The notes: generated by a model from the sequence alone, not told the origin. A stretch of 64,000 nt of DNA from Gautieria morchelliformis (GCA_015179125.1 WHVA01000017.1:1-64000), one strand, 5' to 3'; positions 10,158 to 22,227 are shown, counted from the stretch's first letter. Numbers and translations are program-made.

Positions 10158-11628
10158 TGTCCCCTTCTCCAGTTCTGACACTACTCTGAGTTCTGCTTGC
10201 TCTGCTCCCAACTCTGTGTCAAGATTGGTTTTCAGGCGTTAATATCATGTATTAGTGAAGATAGTGAATGCCCGAATAGCTTGTGCAAAGAAGTGTGCCG
10301 TTCAGCGAATAAGGTGAACCAATAAATGTTCAGAAGATAAGAAGGCTGCCTTAATGGAGCTCACCCTATCTACAGTCATAGCGAAGTAGCCCGTGACACT
10401 TGACGATGTAACGTGCAAGGTGTCATGGAAAGGTTGTTTAAGTAGCAACAATCCTTTCACTGGCGAAGGCGCTCCTTCGGAGCCCTTCACTGACAACGTA
10501 GATAGTAATATGAAGAGTAAGGTAACGAAGGTAAAGTACGAAAACTCACCAGTGGTGCTTAAGTCCTCCTCTGGTTGAAGATAGAAATCTCTAGGAGGGG
10601 GCTCAAGATGATGGTCACAGCAAGGTCAAGTTTTGCACAAGATAGACATATGATAATTGAACTGGGGAATATACATGCGAATGTAAACTACTTATATCAA
10701 ATGCTCGTATGATATCAGTGAATAGGAAAGAGGCCGTCTGGAGTCAGGGTTGGATAGGGGTGCGCAGTCATGATACAAATAGATGAAACAAATATACAGG
10801 GAATGAAAGAGGAGTGTGAACATGAAATGACAGGGAGGAAGGAGGGTACTTATGTACAAAAACACGCCTTGAGACCTGCATGCACGTTACCCTGCACAGA
10901 CTCTTCGTCTGCTGGGTTGATCCCACATGATCTATGGGTAGAACATCCCGGGAATGCATTCTGGCCATAGGAACACCCAAAGTGGGTTGGGTCGAGAAGA
11001 TGATGGGACTAGTGATGAACCATCAAGCCAGGTAAAGGATGTTGATTGTGTTTGATGGCGTGCCTACTGGTGAATGATGCGAGTAGTGAATGGTCGTTCA
11101 GTGAATGCGGCGAAGGGCAAATGGAGTGAACATAGAGGAGGTGTGGGAGAAGGGAAGGGCAACAACGAGCGAACATGGAGGAGGAGTGGTGAAAGGGAAA
11201 ATAGTGATAGCTGGGTACAAGAAATAAACTGGTCATGACACTCTGCTCCCGCTTTGGGAAGCATTTCTGCCAGCTCTGCTTGCTTCACTGCCTCCACTCT
11301 GCTTCTGCACTCCTGCTTTCAGAACAACATCAGAAGTGAAGCAGCTCATGTAATACATGTCATCCAGGGTCAGTCAATGGTTGGGAATGTCAGTGGAGGG
11401 CAGGGTCACTGGTGAGTACCAAGCAATAGCCCTGGCTGTGGTGAAGTATAGTAAAATATGGACTCGCTGGCAGTAGTGGTTCTTAGACTTTTCCCTTTGG
11501 ATTTCCCCTCCTCCAGGTGAGATTACCTCTTGTTGTACATTTCCTTATTCATGTATACACTTTGTATTTCCCCTCTGTAAGCTCCTGTAACTGTGTGATC
11601 TCTGCAACATGTGAGGGTTGCCCTTACA
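10158..11628 (+). repeat. Old family B-like LTR split by a family A LTR
   Basis: Begins near TGTCCCCTTCTCC and ends GTTGCCCTTACA (11628). The sequence left (10158-10216) and right (11241-11628) of the inserted family A LTR joins into one family B pattern, including the CTTAGACTTTTCCC start-site motif. CpG-poor, old. Confidence 0.65.
10217..11240 (+). repeat. Family A solo LTR
   Basis: 1024 bp, TGTCAAGATTGG to GGTCATGACA, with duplication ctctg (10212-10216, 11241-11245). Inserted in an old family B relative. Confidence 0.9.
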
Positions 11629-12126
11629 GAAGAGGACTTATTTTTAGATTAAAATATTGAGTAGTGCCTTTAGCAAACAAATTCTATTGCTTAGTGGTTG
11701 GGACCGCTATATTTGTCCCTCTCCTGTGTGCTGACTAAGCCTCTCGAGGCGTGTCCGGCACTGATGCATGGAAGTCACGTGACCCTGTCGACAAGAAAGT
11801 GGTGTTGATCTAAAGAACAACTAAGTCAAAAGGCTTCGCTTTTGAGGTAGTCTACAGTAAGCAGTAATAGTGAACTCTCAACGAAGAATTGGAGTAAACT
11901 ATCAAGATCTAAGTTCTGTAGATATCAAACAAGACTACAGCAACTTCAGGGGGTGAAACAGTTGATTCTGGATGATTTTTTTCATACATTCGTAGTAGCT
12001 ATTTATACTATATTAGTGGTAACTACTGGTGTTTGAGATAGTGAGTCGATGGGTCGAAAAACTACTTGTAACTAGAGGGGTGACTAATTATAGTCATAAA
12101 ATCATGGGAGTGATGGGGATAGTGTC

Positions 12127-12165
12127 CAAAAATACGGCGATGTGGGGAAAATGGCCATGGCCGTT
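12127..12165 (+). repeat. Left terminal inverted repeat of the hAT-like element
   Basis: Begins CAAAAATACGGCGATG and ends in GGCCATGGCCGTT; pairs with 14180-14218. Confidence 0.65.
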
Positions 12166-12781
12166 CGATTAGTAATATGATCACGTGACCTACGGGCCAA
12201 ATAGTTACTGAGAACCAACAATGTACACCTTATGTACCATGAGACTAAAACATTACATCACGTGCCAGTCACAGTACACGTCCACAACACGTCCACAACC
12301 ACATCGAAGCTCCTGTAGGGCTCGGTGCTGTACCTGTATGGGTGGTATATACTGTTGAAAGTTAGAATTACCGGAAGATGATGCGGCTCGATACTAAGGC
12401 AGGAAATGGTGGACGGAGGGCTGTTGATACAAGGGATAATGAGCAGTGAAAGGGTAAAGACAATGGCTCTTTACTGACAATGGGATCATGGTATAATTAG
12501 GATGAGCTCTCATGTATTTAAGACAGCGACCTTCGGTTGCTGCTGACTATCAAAACTACTACTTCACCTCCATATATTACTTCAACCTACATATACGTTT
12601 TATAAGATCACATGAGAGAAGGTTTAGAATTATCTTACCATTGAGTCATAGTTGCTGCCCAAATTGACAAGCGGTTATTGAGTGCAAGCATGATGATAAT
12701 AGTAGATCTAATTATTGTCACGCACAGAGTTCAAGTCCATACAGTGCATATTTCACTTGGGATGATCCACACAATACCATT

Positions 12782-13920
12782 TCAGCTTGCATAATAAAAT
12801 ACAATGAAGATATAGATTGTAGCAATAGCTGCCCAGCCACTGGCACCTGGAGACCTCCCAACATCAGTTGGCAAGGGTTTCACAAGGAATATGTATACCC
12901 CTATATACCACATCGACACCGCCGAACCTATGGAGCATATGAGCAATGCATGGCCTCTACCCATATGGTCAACAAGCTACACCAGGAAAATCACGCTGAT
13001 AACCAGTTTCACAACTGCATAAATGCGAGTCGAACAGCACGGCATCTGGAGCAGCAACACCGAGCCTTCAGAAGATCATGGGTGAGTAGCAATTTATTGC
13101 ATTTATCCCAGAAAGGTTTTGAAAAATCATCATGCTGACGCCTAGTTTGACTCAGGTGCTATGGCCACGCTGAGAGTTCTTTGAGTTGCCAATATGATGC
13201 TCCGCCGCCGGCTCTGTCTTCGCGTTCTAGCTGCGAGCGCATGTCTTGCATCTCCGCTAATATGCATAGGTGTTCCCTTGGCAGTTTTAGAACCCGAGAG
13301 AGTGTGGATAGCCATCTGTCAAAACACCCATGCTGAGTGAGCCATCGAGAATTCTCCTATACCTGCACCCCGTGAGTGAAGCACATGGCGGCAGAAAAAA
13401 AGTCATACAAGAAACATAGATACGAAAAGACCCAGGAATAATTTCACAACGATTGTGATTTGTCATTGTGCGGTGGAGCTATTCGGAATGTGCAATACAG
13501 TGCCGTAGTTGATCCAAAACCTGACTTTACCTGTCAGTGCAGAGAATATAAACCAATAAGTTCCACTTACCCCACCAGGGCTCCAATGATACATAATCTC
13601 ATAAATGCCTATGACACCTCCTCCGACTACGGGAGGTGAGAACTCGGCTATGAATACGGGTATGATACTGGTTGCACTGCCAACGCCCAAGCCATTGAGT
13701 GTTCGGCCAGCATACATCACATTCAAACTTCCGTTTGAACAAGTCCGCAAAAAGCTGTCGATGCTGAAAATGATGCTGGAAATAATAAGGGATAGGCACA
13801 GGCCATCGCGGTTGGATATAGGAAAGAAGCGCACCGAAAAAGCAGTCACCCTGAAACACGCTCACGGTGTTAGATGATATATTGTTCGCTGCTGCAGTGG
13901 ACAAGTTGTTCATTCTGAAG
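12782..13920 (-). pseudogene. MFS sugar/quinate transporter pseudogene
   Basis: The minus strand shows, in order, pieces of a fungal sugar porter spread over several frames: NTVSVFQGDCFFGALLSY (about 13880-13830), PISNR then YAGRTLNGLGVGSATSII (about 13700, the conserved GR-GLGVG loop), PVFIAEFSPPVV and GIYEIMY, FWINYGTVLHIPNSSTAQ (about 13520-13465), ENSRWL, SRVLKLP and QLERE (about 13350-13220), KLVIS-like and LVD, then GRGHALLICSIGSAVSMWYIGVYI (about 12960-12890) and ASGWAAIATIYIFIVFYY (about 12830-12785). The protein would be a 12-segment plasma-membrane importer of sugars or quinate. At least four frame changes and several stops separate the pieces, so it is dead. A GTAAGT...AG stretch near 13575-13530 looks like a decayed short intron. 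The gene lies wholly inside the inverted-repeat element 12127-14218, so it was probably carried as cargo. The N-terminus and the last helices are missing. Confidence 0.85.
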
Positions 13921-14179
13921 GAGAACCTGAATGCTCGACGTGGGGATCAGATGGAGTAGGCAGAATGTTATATCCAAGATGGTTGTGGAGGTAGTGAGCA
14001 TGGAGTCATCAAAGGAGCTTCAGGAGGTGGCGCAAAGTACGATATAAAGTACTATATTGTCATGGGGAATGTCTAGCAGCTCTGAGAATACACGACGCGA
14101 GTCATAGATGTGTGCTAGAGACATCTAGGATGGACGCTATGTTTGGGAGCATTAGCTAATAGAGGCCATAAGGACCTAC

Positions 14180-14218
14180 AATGGCCATGGCCGTTTTCCC
14201 CGCAGCTGGGTATTCCTC
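14180..14218 (-). repeat. Right terminal inverted repeat of the hAT-like element
   Basis: Reverse strand begins GAGGAATACCCAGCTG and ends in GGCCATGGCCATT; pairs with 12127-12165. Confidence 0.65.
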
Positions 14219-14903
14219 ATAGTGTCAGGGTTGTTTAAACTTTGGAATAGAGTCTTGTACCTAGTATACAAAGCCCCTGTCCACATGGTGTCAAGATAAT
14301 AATCAGCTGGTTGTGTCATGGAGTCCAATAGAGAATAGAAATTAAATCTGTCCTGCCTAGCATAAATGCTAGGCTTGGTGATAGGGCCGCTGTCTCTGTG
14401 CCTCTTCTATGGGGCAACTAATTGAATACACGTATTATGGATGACATTCTGAAGTTACTCCACAATATCTGGTGCTCCTGCGCAGTCTGCAATCCTCTGT
14501 GGCGTTTGGTGTCCACACCTCCTCGGTGCCTGTGGCCTGGCGCCTGTCAACGTCATGGCCGATGCCATCAGTCGATAGGTGTGCTGTCTCTGATCGGCTG
14601 CACGTGGTCGACGCCTGTATCCCTGTATCTTATCTAATATGTAGATAAGATAGCTATTCGTGATGTCATGTATCTGTCGTCTGTGTCAACATCTGTCGTA
14701 AGTGTCGTTCCTATTCCTTTTTAGTAGTTTTTCTTTCTTTTCTTTTATTAGCTTCTTTGTACATAGATGACTTGGAATAAAATAATTGCGTCTATCATAA
14801 CACTTATTGCCTTGTCTCAATGGTTGTCAAAGTCTGACCCCTTGATAAGAGTGCACCCACAGTATGTACCATGCAGTATATATATTAACTATACTGAGAC
14901 GGC

Positions 14904-15330
14904 AAAATTCACCTTTGGGATGTCCTAACGGACAAATACAAGTCTCCATTCATAGAGTACCATGACTGCATTTCCAGCCTGGCATTCACACATGATAGCA
15001 ATGGCCTCATCATCAGGAGCTCGACCGGGAGCCTGGAGTATTGGCATTTGCTTAGGCTGCCAAGCAGTATGCATAAGCCTGTGATCATGTTTACAGGCCA
15101 TACGGTGAATGGCCACCTGAGTTTTCCTTTTGCTTCCTTTGCTTGCTCATGGGCTCGTCAATCTTGACTCTTTGCAAACCATGTTACTCATTAGTGTGGA
15201 TGTAGAGTACCATGAGCTCCATTGCCATGTTGCCCAACAACGAGTGGCTTGTATCTGGTTCACGTGATGGGAGCATGCAGGTCTTGTCCCTGCTCCCAGG
15301 GGAAATGCACTTCATTTCCTCTAAGTCATG
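14904..15330 (+). pseudogene. WD40-repeat protein fragment
   Basis: The plus strand encodes WD40-type blades: KIHLWDVLTDKYKSPF, then CISSLAFTHDSNGLIIRSS and GSLEYWHL (14904-15060), and in another frame SSIAMLPNNEWLVSGSRDG followed by SMQVLSL (15212-15290). Each block has the shape of a blade (hydrophobic strand, SGS-DG turn, W/L-x-L end). A possible intron of 90 bases with GTGAAT and CATTAG ends (15105-15194) lies between the frames, but a stop follows it. WD40 proteins form propeller scaffolds; in fungi they often belong to NACHT/STAND proteins, which cannot be decided here. It is most likely a gene relic. Confidence 0.5.
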
Positions 15331-16550
15331 CCTTCCACAATGTGAATCAGCTCAGCTTCTACAAAGACACCCTGTCAGACATCCTGCATGCATTCTCTAT
15401 ACCTACTTCTCCAGCGGCATGCAGAGGAACATGAATATTGGGCACTGGCTGGCCCAGCATGCCGAGACCACATAAGCAGAATGAAGCACACACACATCAC
15501 ACATGTACAGAACAGCCATAGTGGTGTGTGGTTCCATCCTCCATCATATGTCATAGTTGATCATTCATGTACCATACACCAGGTCCCACCTCATTCCTTG
15601 TAATTGTCCATGTCACTGGATACCCATACCTTGATTTTCTCAGTTTTTGTCAAGGACATCATGATGATGGCTACAATGAGTGGAAACACAATGGAGTGGT
15701 GGGGCCAGAGCATATTAACAGGACCAGTCCCACACACTGCCATTCCTGTTAGGATACTTATTTTTACAAACACCTTGAATGTGTCATCCAGCCCTCACAG
15801 TGCTCTGCAGTAATGGTGGTTCATAAAGTGGGTGGAGTTGGTGGAAGTGCTTCCAAAGTGGAAGCAGAAGCAGAAATGGAAGTGGAGTGAGCAGGCATCA
15901 GAGCAGGGTCAGATCTGGAAAGGTCAGAACTGCAAAAGGGGGTGTCCTGACAGATGCAGCGATGACACTCAGATTTATTGGCCACCCAATTGTGGAGAAC
16001 ATGGAAGGAAACAAATGGCCAGGTACCCTGGAGCACCATTAAAATGTTATACACTGGTCTATCATGTCAGCCCACTCACAAAGCGATGCTGTTAAGAACA
16101 TATGCCATACTTAGACTCAACCTGAGATGAGGGCAAAGCCAAGGATCAGGACAGAGGGCTTGGCTTCAACTTTGTAGGTTATGCCTGCTTCAGTGTTCCA
16201 CCCTAATTTAATTTTTAAATTGGGTTTGGCTTGAAGCTGAGGTTCAGGAATAGATATCAGACAGAGTAGACTGAGGTATGAGGATCTAAGTTTGATATCA
16301 GAACTGAGGAATTAGCATACATGATGGGGTTTATGTACGAAGGAATAGAAAGAGGGCATCAATGCCCAGATTGAGCAATAAGAAAGATAAGGGGATGGAA
16401 CAGGGCTAGCTAAGAAGGGAAGTCAGGGGTAAAAGGAAGAACCGAGGAAACCCAAGTTAAGCTGAAGGTTCCTGATCAAGTGCTGAGGCTGATTCACCTG
16501 TCCAGTAGTCACACATGTCACATACATTAGATCACCCTATCTTAGACCAC
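15331..16550. other. Intergenic stretch with an old reversed family B LTR piece
   Basis: No recognisable gene. At 15830-15951 the reverse strand begins CTGTCAGGACACCCCCTT and continues with CpG-poor TTCTG/TTCCA units, which is the start of an old family B LTR. The rest (15952-16550) is unassigned, moderately AT-rich DNA. Confidence 0.5.
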
Positions 16551-17601
16551 TGTCATGACATGTTTATTTCCCATACTCCAATGCCCTGTTCTCCCATTTC
16601 TCACTCCACCTCCGTGTTCGTTCCGATCGCCCTCGCCGTGTTCGGCAACTGATCTTCGCTGTTCGCGCCATTTACCATAGCCATGCTGTCAAAGCACGAT
16701 CGACGTCTTTGGACCGACTTGGCAGTCATCGCTGAGCATATCACCAGCAGGCACGCCATCAAATATGATCGACACCATTTACCCGGCATGATGGTTCATC
16801 ACTAACCCCATCATCAATCCAACCCCTTTGGGTGTTCGTATGGCCAAAGTGTGTTTGCAGGACGTCCCTTCCATAGGGCATGCGGGATCAACCCAGTATA
16901 CGAAGAGTCCCTGCAGGGTAGCATGTATGTGGGTCCCAAGACATGGTTTTGGACATAAGTGCCTTCGCCCTCTTTCCTCTCCGTTGTTTCATGTTCGCAC
17001 TCTTCCCTCACTCTATTGTATGTTTATTCCATCTACTTAGTATCATGACTGCACACCCCTATCCAACCCTGACTCCCAACGGCCTCTTTCCTATTCGCTG
17101 ATGCCTTACGAGCATTCGATATAAGTAGTTTACATTCGCATGTATATTCTCCAGTTCAATTATCATACGTCGTCCATCTTATGCAAACTTGACCTTGCTG
17201 TGATCATCGTCTTGAGCCTTCTCCTGGAGATTTCTATCTTCAACCAGAAGAGGACTTAGGCATCACTGGTGAGTTCTCATACTTCATCTTCGTTACCTTA
17301 GCCTTTGAACTATTTTCTGTGCTGACGGCAAAGGGCTCTGAAGGAGCACCTTCGCCGGCGAAGGGATTGTCACTACTTAGACAACCCTTCTGTGACACCT
17401 TGCACGTTACATCGTCAAGTGTCACGGGCTATTTCGCTATGACTGTAGATAGGGCGAGCTCCGCTCGGGCAGCCCTCTTATCTTGTGAACATTTATTGGT
17501 TCACCTATTCACCGAACGGCATACCTATTCGCACAAATCATTCGGGCATTCGCTGCATTCACTAATACACGATATTAACGCCTAAAAAACCAATCTTGAC
17601 A
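16551..17601 (-). repeat. Family A solo LTR, opposite orientation
   Basis: Reads TGTCATGACA...CAATCTTGACA on the plus strand, 1051 bp, with duplication accac (16546-16550, 17602-17606). In this orientation a CGATATAAGTAG box (about 17118) could be its promoter. Confidence 0.9.
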
Positions 17602-17645
17602 ACCACCACATACACATACATATTTATGAGGCTCTGCCTCTCCAG

Positions 17646-17864
17646 GTGGTGACACGGAGACTATTCATGTCCTACTACAGTGACATATACTACCCAGACG
17701 AGGGATACACAGAGGACTACAAATTTTCTCACATGCCTGAACTGGACTTTTACAGCATGACTGTGACCTTGGATTACCCCCAGACAGTCCCATACTACAG
17801 CAATGAGATGGAGAATCGGGTATACTCTACTTTCTATGGAGTCTTTACGGCCTCAGACCTCTGA
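17646..17864 (+). CDS. Small ORF, unrecognised
   Basis: A 72-codon plus-strand frame rich in tyrosine and acidic residues (MSYYSDIYYPDEGYTEDY near its start). A TCTCCAG acceptor-like site lies just before it, so it may be an exon rather than a whole gene. It is the first of a row of exon-like pieces on this strand up to 21150. No domain is recognised. Confidence 0.25.
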   Translation: MVTRRLFMSYYSDIYYPDEGYTEDYKFSHMPELDFYSMTVTLDYPQTVPYYSNEMENRVYSTFYGVFTASDL

Positions 17865-18609
17865 GTCCAAAGTTTCGTCAAACAGATTTTGAGCTTCTTT
17901 CCAGCCCTAGCACAATAGACTGACTCAGGTGATACCAGGGTGCATGGTAAACCTCATTGCCCATGTGTGGAATCAGTCCGGGTGTCTGCTCATACAGCTA
18001 TCACACTGTTAATGTTCCTTCACACTTCTTTTACAAGCATATTCCACAGGCAACTAAATACTCCGAGCTTTCCACTGCAAATCATGGGCTTCCCTAGTAT
18101 CAGGACACCAAGCTACCTGTAAACAGGCATCCATGATCAATCCTGTCGTACGTATGTATGCATAGAATATATCCATGATACTGGCATTTTAAGTAACACC
18201 GGTGATGGCGAGATTGCAAACATCTTGAACCCAACAAACTCGAAAGGCAAGATACCTGATATGCTCCAACATTCAGGGACTCCTTAGAGAATTCATTTGT
18301 ATATACATGCTTTAATCGAGTTGGAGTATTGATCATCCCAATGACCTTCACTTGTGATTGACTAATGAGGGGGACAACGTACAGTCAAGAAGCACGCACA
18401 TGAGACTTGCTGACTTCCTGGAATTCTCCAACCCAGGAACAATCTGTGTATGGAACAAAGTAGTCACTACCGGAAAAGTGTCCTTCAACAATTCCTCATT
18501 GGAGGAGGACCAGGTGCTGAATCCAGGATGATGTAGTTGAAACTGTGAAGAACCGCACACATCTGCTGCATGAGATGCATAAGTCAATAACTTGTTTATT
18601 TAGCTAAGT

Positions 18610-21150
18610 ATTCTAGCAACCCACTGTAGATGCTACTGTACAGTTTGGTCACCTTGGAATTGATCACCTGGTCCTCCATCAATTCCTGAAGCAACAATTC
18701 GAACAGATTAATCAATGCTTCAACCAGATTGATAAATGCTTTGCCCAGATGAATGGAAGGTTCAATGACCTTGCAACAGCAACTGAACCAACAGCAAGCT
18801 ATGATGCAGAACATCTGCATAGTGGCTCAAAATCAAAGGTATCTTGATTCCCCACTTTTGCCATTATAAAAATATGTATGTTTGTTTCTCATGTGCCATT
18901 CATACCTCACACACTCTTTGGTCAGACACCGGGAGATGGAAATGCATTGGCAGTGGTGGTTGGCGGTACTCCAGCTTTAGTGCAAGCTGCTAAACTGTTC
19001 CAACCCTATGGTGACATCAGCACTGTCATCCCAGACATCAACCCACAAATCAATGCTTACAGACATGTTGACATTCTTCATCTGGTCATCTTTTTGTCAA
19101 GATTGGATTTTGGGCGTTAATATTGCATGTTAGTGGCGAATACCCGAATAGCGTGTGCGATCTAGCGAATCGCCCAGCGAACAGTACCGAAGAGGTAAGG
19201 GTTAAGAAGTAAGAGGGTTACTCAAAAGGAATTCGCCCTGATCTACAGTCATAGCGAAATAGCCCGTGGCACTTGACGATGTAACGTGCAAGGTGTCATG
19301 GAAAGGTTGTCTAAGTAGCGACAATCCTTTCACCTGTGAAGGCACTCCTTCGGAGCCCTTCGCTGACAGCACAGAAAATAACTTGAAGGCTAGGGTAACA
19401 AAGATGAAGTATGAGAACTCACCAGTGATGCCTAAGTCCTCTTCTGGTCGAAGATAGAAATCTACAGGAGAAGGCTCAAGACGATGGTCACAGCGAGGTC
19501 AAGTTTGCACAAGATGGACGTATGATAATTAAACTGGAGAATATACATGCGAATGTAGACTACTTATACCGAATGCTCATATGGTGCTAGCGAATAGGAA
19601 AGAGGCCATCTGGAGTCAGGGTTGGATAGGGGTGTGCGGTCAGGATACATAATAGATGAAATAGACATACAATAGAGTGGAAGAGGGGTGCGAACATGAA
19701 ACAACAGAGAGGAAAGAGGGCGAAGGCCCCTATGTACGAAAACACGCCTTGGGACCTGCATATACACCACCCTGCACAGACTCTTCGTCTGTTGGGTTGA
19801 TCCCACATGACCTACGGGTAGGATGCCCTGCAAATGCATTCTGGCCATAGGAACACCCAAAGGGGGTTGAGTTGAGAAGATGATGGGACCAGTGATGAAC
19901 CATCAATCCGGGTAAAGGATGTCGATCGTGTTTGATGGCGTGCCTGCTGGCGAATGATATGAGTAGCGAATGGTCATATGGCAAATGTGGCGAATAGCGA
20001 ATGGAGTGAGGAGTGAATGGAGCGAAGACGAGCAAACATGGAAGAGTAGTGAAAGGGAACACAGGGATAGCTGGGTACAAGAAATAAACGAGTCATGACA
20101 GCCTGCACCTCCTTGCAATTCATGATAGGACCAGTGATGAACCATCAATCCAGGTAAAGGATGTCGATCGTGTTTGATGGCATGGCTACTGGCGAATGAT
20201 GCGAGTAGCGAATGGTCATTTGGCGAATGTGGCGAATAGTGAATGGAGCAAGGATTGAATGGAGCGAAGCCGAGCGAACATGGAAGAGTGGTGGTGAAAG
20301 GGAAAACAGGGGTAGCTGGATACAAGAAATGAATGGGTCATGACAACTGTGTAGTGAAAACTTCAGCGAAGCTAATTCGTCCTGCCCTGCAGTGGTATGA
20401 GTCCCATTGAGTCCAACCTGCACGGAGGCTGCAACTGATACTATCCGAATGCATCCTGAGCATGTGGGTCTGTCATGGAGTGGGAGTTTAACAGATGATG
20501 GGTTCTATGCTGGATGAGGGCCCCAACACCTGGCGTCCTTGCAGGAATGATGCGAATAGCGAATGTGAAAGCAGTATGGCGACGGATAGTTTGGCAAGAT
20601 ATTCGCTGGTTCGGGAAGCCGTTTGCTGGTTCAGGAGGTCATTCGCTGTGTGCTGTGAAATGATTCGCAGAATAAACGAATCATGACACTTTTACAATGA
20701 CAACTTTGCTATTGTTTTTGATGATCAGCTTCCTCAGAGGAAGCACAAGATTAGAACTTGGTAAAATTTGGTTTGATGGCAAATACATAGGTACCCAGAT
20801 GAAGGAAAAGCCAGCATATATGATAGTTTCATGGAGGTTTGCAGAATCCACACTGAATATGCAATATATTGTTGCAAAGGCTAAGGTGTATATAGGAGCA
20901 CTGAGGAAAGTTTGAAAGGCAGGTTCAGGTGCTCAAATCCAGGCTATTTGGCTGAGATTACTCAGGTTTGTTATTATCTATATATTAGAATGTCTTTTTC
21001 ATATAATTTCTTTTTAGTGTTTCTGTTTCAGAACTAGCTCATCTGGATATAACAAGTTTGTTTTGAAGATGACAGAACAACTTCAAGAGGTCCTTGATAA
21101 CAAGAACAAAGATACTGATGTTGTCCTTCCATTAGGGGGATATTTATAAC
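18610..21150 (+). pseudogene. Unrecognised multi-exon host gene, interrupted by a family A LTR
   Basis: Several protein-like pieces follow each other on the plus strand. They are a coiled-coil piece (FEQINQCFNQIDKCFAQMN, about 18690-18745), then after an intron-like GTATCT...TTTGGTCAG a piece TPGDGNALAVVVGGTPALVQ (about 18922-19094), and past the LTR YNDNFAIVFDDQLPQRKHK (20694-20750), YDSFMEVCRIHTEYAIY (about 20815-20870), RFRCSNPGYLAEITQ (about 20925-20965), and after an intron-like GTTTGT...TTTCAG (about 20966-21030) TSSSGYNKFVLKMTEQLQ with DNKNKDTDVVLPLG. The frame of the second piece continues directly across the family A insertion when one copy of the ctttt duplication is counted. At least one stop remains, and one intron phase does not fit. 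The family is unknown to me. The gene ends at the H repeat (21135). Confidence 0.45.
19095..20688 (+). repeat. Family A LTR with duplicated 3' part, inserted in a gene
   Basis: Starts TGTCAAGATTGG; the outer flanks are ctttt (19090-19094 and 20689-20693). The typical GTCATGACA end occurs three times (20100, about 20343, 20688). The segment from CCAGTGATGAACCATCAAT to the end is repeated at about 19890-20100 and 20129-20343. The 5-bp flanks enclose the whole 1594 bp, so the duplication is internal. Confidence 0.8.
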
Positions 21151-21565
21151 CATCATATATATGTATATATAGCTGAGCTAATCTATATTTCATAAAATAT
21201 ATCACAATTGAGATAGTCGCCAGCACCTGTAAGGCATGCTTAATCCTAGCCCTAAAGTTCTTTCTTGCAGTCTGCAGCTCCCCCTGGAAGGGTGTATACC
21301 CTATTGTCTAAACATCAATAGTTATTATATATTTGTACTATACATGCATATTATTTTAAACATACCTTCTAATCAGATCTATCAACCATATATAATAATA
21401 CAGTAGAGTTATTGTCTATACTTGCTTTTACATTCTGTCATCAAACATCTAACAAGCTTTATATATACTTCTAACATGTACTCATATAGTCCATACTTGC
21501 CTCTACATTCTATCATTGTATATCTAAAAATTTTGCTATATATGTTTAACATAAAGTCATCCAAA

Positions 21566-22225
21566 TGTTACGACTGTTCATTTCCGACTTCCGACCTTCA
21601 GTTCCGCAACACTTTCCGCCCCTCTGATATTTCCGACATTCCGCCCATTGTTCTATTCCCTTGTTCTTTTGACTCTATTACTCGGACCCACCGGACCCGC
21701 TTCATCATTCATCAAGATCATATATCCGGTCACCCTTGTAGTTCGTCGTCAGACATGTTTTCCCGACCCCTTGTCCTTTCCCATTGTTTTACCTTACCCT
21801 GAACCCCCCTTGTAGTCCCATTGTTCCCAATTAGTTAGTTCCCACACATTGTCTACTCGACTTCCACTTCCCCCAGAATTTGCTTAGTACTACCCCATTA
21901 CCTGTTGTCTCAGCTCTTTGTATAAAAACCTGTCATGTATGCCTGTTATTCTGCAATCAGATAATCACCTTCAATACTTGTTTCCTTTGCTCCATCTCCT
22001 GTTCTTAGCACAGCGAGTCTAGCAAGACCTTAGTCTCTTTGCCTTCTGTCTTCCGCCTTCCGCCTCTGTTCCGACTCAAGTTCCGACCAACCTTCAGTTC
22101 AGTACATTCCGACTTCCGAGCCATTTCCGAAATACCTAGGACGATAGTTCATTTCGGGCGCAACCTACAAGTTGAAGCCGCTGTCCTTTCCAGTTCCGAC
22201 TTAGCAGAAATCACGATACGTAACA
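21566..22225 (+). repeat. 5' LTR of family C gypsy
   Basis: TGTTACGACTG to GATACGTAACA. A TATAAAA box is at 21921-21927, and the presumed transcript start segment ATCAGATAAT at 21956-21965. Confidence 0.92.
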
Positions 22226-22227
22226 GT

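Larger units (their letters stand above)
12127..14218. mobile_element. hAT-like non-autonomous DNA element carrying an MFS gene remnant
   Basis: A 2092-bp segment with about 39-bp terminal inverted repeats (12127-12165 and 14180-14218). They share GGGGAAAA, then GGCCATGGCC, with roughly 29 of 39 positions equal. It is flanked by a perfect 8-bp direct repeat ATAGTGTC (12119-12126, 14219-14226). An 8-bp duplication is typical of hAT elements. The related repeat at 49977-50903 lacks this segment at the equivalent place (about 50470), i.e. it shows the empty site. No transposase is seen; the inside holds a decayed sugar-transporter gene on the minus strand. The superfamily call rests on duplication length only. 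Confidence 0.65.
11642..14650 (+). repeat. Family T LTR-like repeat carrying a nested DNA element
   Basis: The parts 11642-12118 and 14227-14650 match, in order, the left and right parts of the 927-bp repeat at 49977-50903 (shared segments include AAACTATCAAGATCT, AACAAGACTACAGCAA and TACAAAGCCCC). Between them lies the hAT-like element 12127-14218. The right end is not exact, and no target duplication could be fixed for this copy. Confidence 0.6.

Noticed and set aside
13463-13849. Intact short transporter gene
   Set aside because: Only the central part of an MFS protein, with neighbouring parts in other frames; a pseudogene.
15500-15813. Further WD40 blades
   Set aside because: Open frames exist, but no blade pattern could be recognised.
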